Part shown: positions 1 through 6,190 of the stretch, in pieces | Numbering within the stretch: the stretch's first letter is position 1 | Layout of the letters: each line of letters begins with the position of its first letter | Assembly (NCBI GenBank): GCA_947446625.1 | Contig: CANFIE010000136.1 | Span: 1-9,125 of the forward strand | DNA: 9,125 bases | Reading direction: 5' to 3' | Source: Acetobacteraceae bacterium | GTDB taxonomy: Bacteria > Pseudomonadota > Alphaproteobacteria > Acetobacterales > Acetobacteraceae | Notes under the pieces: generated by a model | Told to the model about the DNA's origin: nothing | Database searches by the model: none | The model's input: only the letters and a program-made list of their open reading frames with translations | Program-made: the position numbers and the translations under genes

Positions 1-411
1 GAAGCGCTGGCAAAGCGCTGGGGCGCGGCGCAGCACCTGCCCGGCTTCCGCCCGCGTGGCGCCAGCGAGCCGCTCAGCCTGATATCGCCAGCCTCGGACA
101 AGCGGGTTTCCTCCACCCTGCTGGGCGCCAACCCACCGCCACCGCTGCTGATGCACCCTGACGACGCCGCCGCCCGTGGCCTGGGCAGCGCCAGCCAGGT
201 GCGCGTGTTCAACAGCCTGGGCGCGGTGGTGTTGCCGCTGGTGGTCACCACTGCCGTGCCGCCCGGCGTGGTTTCCTCGGAAAAGGGCGCCTGGTTGACC
301 AGCAGCTCCACCGGGCAGACCATCAGCGCCCTGGTCTCGGCGGATGACCGCGCCGACCTTTGCGACGGCGCCTGCTACAACGACACGGCGGTGGAGGTTG
401 CCGCCGCCTAA
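1..411 (+). CDS. Molybdopterin oxidoreductase (DMSO reductase family), C-terminal fragment
   Basis: This is the last 136 codons of a gene that begins before the window; the frame is open from base 1 to TAA at 409-411. The fragment looks like the C-terminal molybdopterin-dinucleotide-binding domain of DMSO-reductase-family enzymes. Visible marks are a LISPASDKRVSST stretch (fragment residues about 28-40), the HPDDAAARGLG segment typical of this domain, a V-x-V-x-N-S-x-G beta turn, a PPGVVSSEKGAW strand corresponding to the usual 'xPGvv..xxgxW' strand, and the ending GACYNDTAVEV, which parallels the G-A-x-x-N/H-D-T-x-V-E-V terminus of formate dehydrogenase/BisC-like proteins. The family moves electrons or oxygen at a Mo/W-bis-MGD centre. 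Metal ligand, Fe-S motif and any Tat signal lie upstream and cannot be seen, so the substrate is unknown. It stands 17 bp before the next gene and probably belongs to the same operon. Confidence 0.8.
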   Translation, partial: EALAKRWGAAQHLPGFRPRGASEPLSLISPASDKRVSSTLLGANPPPPLLMHPDDAAARGLGSASQVRVFNSLGAVVLPLVVTTAVPPGVVSSEKGAWLTSSSTGQTISALVSADDRADLCDGACYNDTAVEVAAA

Positions 412-412
412 T

Positions 413-420
413 AAGGGGGG
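413..420 (+). promoter_or_regulatory. Ribosome binding site of the NHL propeller gene
   Basis: The purine run AAGGGGGG lies 8 bases before the ATG at 429. It decides the start: the alternative in-frame ATG at 360 lies inside the preceding gene, has no such site, and would add 23 Arg-rich residues not expected of the family. Confidence 0.75.
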
Positions 421-428
421 AAACAAAC

Positions 429-1385
429 ATGGTCGAACTGCTGGGCTTTGGTGACTACCGCTACGAAGCGGTGCCCAATTGGGGCCGCCTGCCGGAGGGC
501 TGGAGCTTCAAGGAGGTGGCCGCCGTCGCCACGGACAGCCGCGACCGTGTCTATGTCTTCAGCCGGGGTGAGCATCCCATCACGGTGTTCGACCGCGAAG
601 GCAACTTCCTGAACTCATGGGGCGAGGGGCTGTTCAAGCGCGCCCATGGCCTGCACATGGATGCCGACGACATTCTGTGGTGCACCGATGACGGCGACCA
701 CAGCGTGCGCAAATGCACACTGGATGGTCGGGTGCTGCTGACGCTCGGCCTGCCCGGCACCGCGGCGCCGTACATGAGCGGCAAGCCGTTCAACCGCTGC
801 ACCCACACCGCGCTGTCACCCGAAGGCGATATCTACGTCTCCGACGGCTACGGCAATGCGCAGGTGCACAAGTACAATGCCCAGGGCAAGCACCTGTTCT
901 CCTGGGGCGGCTCAGGCACCGACCCCGGGCAATTCAACCTGCCGCACAACATTGTCTGCGACGCCGCCGGCACCGTGTACGTGGCGGACCGTGAGAGCCA
1001 CCGCGTGCAGTTGTTCGACCCCAACGGCAAATACCTGACGCAGTGGAACAACCTGCATCGGCCCTGCTCGCTGTTCCTTGGCAAGGGGGCCTGCCCGGTT
1101 TGCTATGTGGGTGAGCTTGGGCCGGCGCTGGCGGTCAACATCAAGGCGCCCAATATCGGCCCCCGCGTCAGCGTGCTGGACATGTCGGGCAAGCTGCTCT
1201 CACGCTTCGGCGAGTTGGGCGAGGGCGATGGCCAGTTCTATTCACCGCATGGTCTGGCGGTGGACAGCCATGGCGACATTTACGTGGGTGAAGTCAGCTT
1301 CACCGCCTGGCCACGCTACCATGACGGCAAGCCGACGCCGCCGGGTGTACGGTCGCTGCAAAAGTTCAAACGCGTTCAAGCCTGA
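429..1385 (+). CDS. Six-bladed NHL-repeat beta-propeller, PAL-like (peptidyl-alpha-hydroxyglycine amidating lyase-like) protein
   Basis: A 318-residue protein without signal peptide or membrane segment, so probably cytoplasmic. About six NHL blades are visible, each with a D-x-x-G-x-[IV]-Y-V-x-[DE] core (for example residues 36-43, 132-139, 178-187, 278-285) followed by a V-x-x-[FY]-[DN]-x-x-G-K/N-F/L strand. In animal PAL the zinc is held by three His, assisted by a Tyr and an Arg. By motif and spacing the counterparts here could be Arg46 (SRGEH), His73 (RAHGLH), Tyr141 (SDGYGN), His173 (LPHNIV) and His274 (SPHGLAVD). PAL splits alpha-hydroxyglycine peptides into amide and glyoxylate; bacterial relatives are common but their substrates are largely unknown. 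The family call is firm; lyase activity is inference from residue pattern alone. The stop is 21 bp before the aldolase gene. A structural or sugar-binding propeller role is the main alternative. Confidence 0.8.
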   Translation: MVELLGFGDYRYEAVPNWGRLPEGWSFKEVAAVATDSRDRVYVFSRGEHPITVFDREGNFLNSWGEGLFKRAHGLHMDADDILWCTDDGDHSVRKCTLDGRVLLTLGLPGTAAPYMSGKPFNRCTHTALSPEGDIYVSDGYGNAQVHKYNAQGKHLFSWGGSGTDPGQFNLPHNIVCDAAGTVYVADRESHRVQLFDPNGKYLTQWNNLHRPCSLFLGKGACPVCYVGELGPALAVNIKAPNIGPRVSVLDMSGKLLSRFGELGEGDGQFYSPHGLAVDSHGDIYVGEVSFTAWPRYHDGKPTPPGVRSLQKFKRVQA

Positions 1386-1391
1386 AGATCC

Positions 1392-1397
1392 AAGGGG
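1392..1397 (+). promoter_or_regulatory. Ribosome binding site of the class II aldolase gene
   Basis: AAGGGG lies 9 bases before the ATG at 1407, inside the 21-bp gap after the NHL gene. It supports separate initiation of this gene in the same transcript; the gap is too short to suggest a promoter. Confidence 0.65.
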
Positions 1398-1406
1398 AAA
1401 GAAGCA

Positions 1407-2159
1407 ATGTCCGCTGCACTGAAGCCCAGCATGACCGATGGCGAATGGCAGGCCCGCTGCGACCTGGCCGCGCTCTACCACGTCACCCAGCACCTCGGCT
1501 GGACCGACCTCATCAACACCCACATGTCGGTGCGGGTGCCGGGTGAGCCGAACCACTTCCTCATCAACCTGTATGGCGAGATGTTCGACGAGATCACCGC
1601 CTCCAGCCTGGTGAAGATGGACCTGGAAGGCAATGTGATTGGCGACCAGGGCAAGTTCAACGCAGCTGGCTTCACCATCCATAGCGGCATCTACAAGGCC
1701 CGGCCCGATGCGAATTGCGTGATGCACACGCATACCCGCGCTGGTGCCGGGCTCTCCACCATTCGTGGTGGCCTGCGGCCCATCAGCCAGGATGCGCTGC
1801 ATGTGCTGGATGACGTGATCTACCACGAATATGGCGTGCCGGCCTCGAAAGAGGAATGCGAGGAGCTGGGCCGTTCCTGCGCCACGGGCAGCTGCGTCGT
1901 GCTGCTCAACCACGGGCTGCTGACGCTGGGCCACACGGTGCACGGCGCGCTGATGCGGCTGTACATGCTGGAGCGCGCCTGTGAGGTGGAGATCATTGCC
2001 CGGCAACTGGGTGAGCCGCCGGTGCTGGTGCAGGACTACATCATTGAACGCGCCGCCAAGCGCATGAAGCAGATGCGCCTGACCGACGAGTATGGCCGCA
2101 TGGAATGGGATGGCCTGGTGCGCCAGGTGGACCGCAAGGGCTTCAACTACCGGCGCTGA
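1407..2159 (+). CDS. Class II aldolase/adducin family protein
   Basis: A 250-residue protein of usual length for the class II aldolase/adducin fold. The N-terminal INTHMSVR (residues 36-43) matches the family's substrate/phosphate-binding 'N-x-S-x-R' loop. Zinc ligands are visible as the HTHT pair His107 and His109 and a third His at 169 in LLNHGLLTLG. The FTIHSGIYKARPDANCVMH stretch (89-107) is the typical approach to the zinc site. Known members include fuculose- and rhamnulose-phosphate aldolases, ribulose-phosphate epimerase, methylthioribulose-phosphate dehydratase and decarboxylases of aromatic acids. No sugar-phosphate pathway gene is nearby, so cleavage or decarboxylation of a non-sugar hydroxy/oxo acid is more likely, but this is inference. 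The adducin-like group lacking a sugar context is poorly characterised. The gene sits between the NHL and amidohydrolase genes with gaps of 21 and 16 bp. Confidence 0.9.
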   Translation: MSAALKPSMTDGEWQARCDLAALYHVTQHLGWTDLINTHMSVRVPGEPNHFLINLYGEMFDEITASSLVKMDLEGNVIGDQGKFNAAGFTIHSGIYKARPDANCVMHTHTRAGAGLSTIRGGLRPISQDALHVLDDVIYHEYGVPASKEECEELGRSCATGSCVVLLNHGLLTLGHTVHGALMRLYMLERACEVEIIARQLGEPPVLVQDYIIERAAKRMKQMRLTDEYGRMEWDGLVRQVDRKGFNYRR

Positions 2160-2161
2160 AC

Positions 2162-2166
2162 AAAGG
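2162..2166 (+). promoter_or_regulatory. Ribosome binding site of the amidohydrolase gene
   Basis: AAAGG lies 9 bases before ATG at 2176. Together with the MKIIDAQVHIW N-terminus typical of the family it fixes the start at 2176 rather than the in-frame ATG at 2092, which lies inside the aldolase gene. Confidence 0.6.
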
Positions 2167-2175
2167 CTAGCCCCG

Positions 2176-2997
2176 ATGAAGATCATCGACGCCCAGGTGC
2201 ATATCTGGGGCAGCGGCATGCCGGGCGGGCATCATCGCCAGGTGCCGGTGTACAGCGTTGAGGAATTACTGGCGGAGATGGACGCCGCCGGCATTGACGG
2301 CGCGCTGATCCACCCGCCGCAAAGCTGGGACCCCAGCGCCAACCAAGTGGCCGAGCGCGCCGCCTGGCGCTACCCGGAGCGCTTCGCCATTCTCGGCCAG
2401 GTGCCGCTGGAAACGCCGGAGGCCAGCCGCGCCCTGTTGCAGCACTGGCGCCAGCGCCCCGGCCAGAAGGGGTTGCGCTACCCGTTGGTGCGGCCGGAAC
2501 AGGCCGAATGGCACCGCGATGGTACCATGGACTGGCTCTGGCCCGAGGCCGAGCGGCTGGGCCTGCCGATTGCCACCATGGCCGGGCGCTTCCTGCCGGA
2601 GTTCCGCGCCATTGCGGAACGCCACCCGAGCCTGCGCCTGATCATCGACCATCTGGGCCTGGTGCGGGACGGCAAGGATGCCGCTGCCTTCGCCAACCTT
2701 GATGAACTCTGCGCCTTGGCGCGGCTGCCCAACGTGGCCATCAAGGCCACCGGCGCGCCGGGCTATTCCTCCCAGGGCTACCCTTACGCCAACCTGCATG
2801 ACGGCCTGCACCGGCTGTTTGATGCCTTCGGTCCGCGCCGCTTCTTCTGGGGCACCGACATTACCCGCATGCCCTGCAACTGGCGCCAATGCGTCACCAT
2901 GTTCACCGAGGAACTACCCTGGCTGCGTGGCCATGACCTGGAATGGGTGATGGGCCGTGGCATTTGCGAATGGATCGATTGGGATATCGCGGCATGA
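2176..2997 (+). CDS. Amidohydrolase family 2 protein (LigI/pyrone-dicarboxylate lactonase-like TIM barrel)
   Basis: A 273-residue TIM-barrel hydrolase of the amidohydrolase-2 family (PF04909 type). The N-terminal strand reads IIDAQVHIW (residues 3-11): the usual first His of the H-x-H pair is Gln7, while His9 remains. IIDHLGL (156-162) gives the conserved barrel His159, and FFWGTDITRMP gives the conserved catalytic Asp228. Family members hydrolyse or decarboxylate small cyclic or aromatic acids; 2-pyrone-4,6-dicarboxylate lactonase works without metal using His and Asp residues, whereas ACMSD-like decarboxylases need a zinc-bound H-x-H. The Gln-x-His form argues for the metal-free lactonase/hydrolase side, an inference. 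It probably opens a lactone or cleaves an intermediate made by the neighbouring enzymes. Its TGA overlaps the ATG of the next gene (ATGA, 2994-2997), indicating translational coupling. Confidence 0.85.
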   Translation: MKIIDAQVHIWGSGMPGGHHRQVPVYSVEELLAEMDAAGIDGALIHPPQSWDPSANQVAERAAWRYPERFAILGQVPLETPEASRALLQHWRQRPGQKGLRYPLVRPEQAEWHRDGTMDWLWPEAERLGLPIATMAGRFLPEFRAIAERHPSLRLIIDHLGLVRDGKDAAAFANLDELCALARLPNVAIKATGAPGYSSQGYPYANLHDGLHRLFDAFGPRRFFWGTDITRMPCNWRQCVTMFTEELPWLRGHDLEWVMGRGICEWIDWDIAA

Positions 2998-3979
2998 AAG
3001 TCGGCATCTTCCTCAATACCCAGTTCCCGGAAGGCGAGAGCCTGCGCGACAAGCTGCCGCTCATGCAGGATCAGGTGCGTATTGCGCGTGACGCAGGCTT
3101 TGCCTCGATCTGGTTCCCGGACCACTACCTGATTGGCCCGATCCAGATGCCGCAGCCGATGCTGCTGGCCACCTGGTTGCTGCGCGAGGCCAAGGGCATG
3201 GTGATCGGCCCAAATATCCGCATCCTGCCGCTGCTCAGTCCCGCTTTGGTGGCCGAGGAAGCGACGACGCTCGACCTGCTCTCCGAGGGCAACTACGTGC
3301 TGGGTGTTGGCCTGGGCTACCGGCAGGAGGAGTTTACCGCCTTCAACGTGCCGATTGCCGAACGTGCCTCGCGCTTTGCCGAGAGCATTCCGCTGATCCG
3401 CCAGCTGTTTACCGAGACATCGGTGACGCACCAAGGCAAGCACTACAAGCTCGACAATGTCAGCCTCTCCTGCCCACCGGTCACGCCCGGCGGCCCGCCG
3501 ATTTACGTTGCCGCCATGGTGGATGCGGCGGTGAAGCGCGCCGCGCGGTTGGGCGATGCCTGGCTGATCGTGAACTCCGCTGATCTCGCCACCATCAAGG
3601 CGCAGATGGTGGTGTATCGCGCCGCCTGCGCCGAGGTCGGCCGGACCCCGCGGGAATACCCCATCACGCGCGAATGCTATGTCGGCAGCAGCCACGCCAC
3701 GGCGTATGAGGAATGCCGCCGCGCACTGCACTATAAATACGCCGCCTATGCCAGCTGGGGCCTGACCAAGCAGAGCACCGACCTTGAGATGTTCGGCATG
3801 CCCTTCGAGGATTTTGTGAAGGACCGCTTCATCATCGGCGACAAGGTGAGCGTGAGGGAGGAAGTGGCGCGATACCGCGAGGAGCTGGGCGTGGACCACT
3901 TCATCATGCGCGTGCAGTGGCCGGGGCTGGAGCAGGACAAGGTGCTGGCCAGCATTCGCCGCCTGGGGGAAATCTTCGC

Positions 3980-3983
<4 letters not shown>
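2994..3983 (+). CDS. LLM class flavin-dependent oxidoreductase (first of two)
   Basis: A 329-residue protein with a bacterial luciferase-like TIM barrel. It opens with the beta-1 strand MKVGIFLNTQFP, followed by RDAGFASIWFPDHY (residues 32-45), and has the characteristic GNYVLGVGLGYRQEEF segment (99-114) that precedes an FN-x-P-x-x-E-R-A-x-R-F-x-E helix. The later PGGPPIYVAAM and AARLGDAWLI pieces form the C-terminal half of the flavin site. Such enzymes use FMNH2 with a separate reductase, or coenzyme F420, to oxygenate or oxidise small organic substrates. No reductase is visible here, so the cofactor is undecided. The start is the ATG in the ATGA overlap with the amidohydrolase; there is no clear ribosome binding site, so translation is probably coupled. 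It is not a recent duplicate of the following LLM gene: the sequences differ throughout. Confidence 0.9.
3965..3970 (+). promoter_or_regulatory. Ribosome binding site of the second LLM gene
   Basis: GGGGGA lies 9 bases before the ATG at 3980, within the end of the first LLM gene. It supports the start at 3980 over the upstream in-frame ATG at 3917. Confidence 0.6.
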
Positions 3984-4974
<991 letters not shown>

Positions 4975-4978
<4 letters not shown>

Positions 4979-6141
4979 GCTTTCAACGCACCCCCGAGCA
5001 GGAAGAAATTCGCGCCGAAACGCTGCGCATCTGCGCCGACTTTCCCGATGAATATTGGCTGCGCAAAGATCGCGAAGCCACCTTCCCGGAGGAATTCTTC
5101 ACCGCCATGGCGCGCGGCGGCTGGCTGGGCATTGCCATGCCCACTGAGTATGGCGGCGGTGGCCTGGGCATTACCGAAGCCGCCATCATGATGCAGGCAG
5201 TGGCCGAATCTGGCGCCTGCATGTCGGGCGCTTCGGCCATTCACATGAATATCTTCGGCCTCAACCCCGTGGTGGTGTTTGGTACCGAGGAACAGAAGCG
5301 CCGCATGCTGCCGCCGCTGATCGCCGGGCAGGACAAGGCCTGCTTCGGCGTGACGGAGCCCAATGTTGGCCTCAACACCACGCAGTTGAAGACCCGCGCC
5401 GAACGGCAGGGCGACCGCTACATCGTCAACGGCCAGAAGATGTGGATAAGCACTGCGCAGGTGGCCAACAAAATCCTGTTGCTGGCCCGCACCACGCCGC
5501 TGGATCAGGTGCGCAAGAAGACCGACGGGCTTTCGCTGTTCTACACCACGCTCGACCGCGCCAAGGTGGAAATCCGCGTCATCGAGAAGATGGGCCGGCA
5601 TGCGGTCGACTCCAACATGCTATTCTTCGACGGCCTGGAGATTCCGGCCGAGGACCGCATTGGCGAGGAGGGCCGTGGCTTCCACTACATTCTGCACGGC
5701 ATGAATCCGGAACGCATCCTGATCGCCGCCGAGGCCGTGGGCATTGGCCGCGCCGCGCTGAACAAGGCCAGCAACTATGCCAAGCAGCGCGTGGTTTTCG
5801 GCCGGCCGATTGGGCAGAACCAGGGCATTCAGCATCCGCTGGCGCGCGCCTGGGCACATCTGGAAGCTGCCGACCTGATGACCTGGAAGGCGGCCGACCT
5901 GTACGACCGTGGCTTGGAATGCGGGGCCGAGGCCAATGCGGCCAAATACCTGGCCGGCGAGGCCGGCTTCACCGCCGCCGAGACCGCGGTGATGACCCAT
6001 GGCGGCATGGGCTATGCGCAGGAATACCATGTGGAACGCTACCTGCGCGAAAGCCTGATACCGCGCATCGCGCCGGTCTCGCGCGAGCTTATCCTCAGCT
6101 TTATCGCTGAGAAGGTACTGGGCCTGGCCAAATCTTACTGA
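4975..6141 (+). CDS. Acyl-CoA dehydrogenase family protein
   Basis: A 388-residue flavoprotein of typical length. Order of parts: N-terminal helical domain (about 1-120) with AMPTEYGGGGLG; beta domain with the FAD/substrate signature FGVTEPNVGLNTT (124-136) and KMWIST around Trp157; C-terminal helical domain with THGGMGYAQEYHVERYLRE, where His replaces the usual Gln of the Q-x-x-G-G-x-G-Y signature. The usual catalytic-base motif (IYEGT) near the C-terminus reads RIAPVS, with Pro367 at the Glu position. Instead a Glu lies at 246 in MNPERILIA, the position used by isovaleryl-CoA and long-chain dehydrogenases. It most likely makes an alpha,beta-unsaturated acyl-CoA and passes electrons to ETF. 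It ends the operon; start ATG overlaps the previous stop. No CoA ligase or transferase is visible nearby, so the thioester must be made by a gene outside the window. Confidence 0.92.
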
Positions 6142-6158
6142 GTCTGCGTGAGCCTGTT

Positions 6159-6187
6159 GCCAGCGCCGTTTTGGGCGCTGGCGTTTT
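6159..6187 (+). terminator. Rho-independent terminator of the catabolic operon
   Basis: A perfect 9-bp GC-rich stem GCCAGCGCC (6159-6167) pairs with GGCGCTGGC (6174-6182) around a GTTTTG loop and is followed by GTTTT and a short mixed T-rich tail. It starts 17 bases after the acyl-CoA dehydrogenase stop. The T tract lies on the + side only; on the - strand the sequence after the stem is not T-rich, so it mainly serves the + operon. The 49-bp gap between convergent genes holds nothing else. Confidence 0.75.
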
Positions 6188-6190
6188 GGT

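Noticed and set aside
360..428. Upstream ATG start for the NHL propeller gene
   Set aside because: It would overlap the Mo-oxidoreductase gene by 52 bp and add an Arg-rich tail; the strong ribosome binding site at 413-420 points to ATG 429.
1242..2219. 325-residue - strand frame opposite the class II aldolase gene
   Set aside because: It is His/Ala/Val-rich, without recognisable motifs, opposite a well-supported zinc aldolase-family gene.
2784..3899. 371-residue - strand frame opposite the first LLM gene
   Set aside because: The + strand gene here has clear family motifs and operon continuity; the antisense frame has none and is a by-product of high GC.
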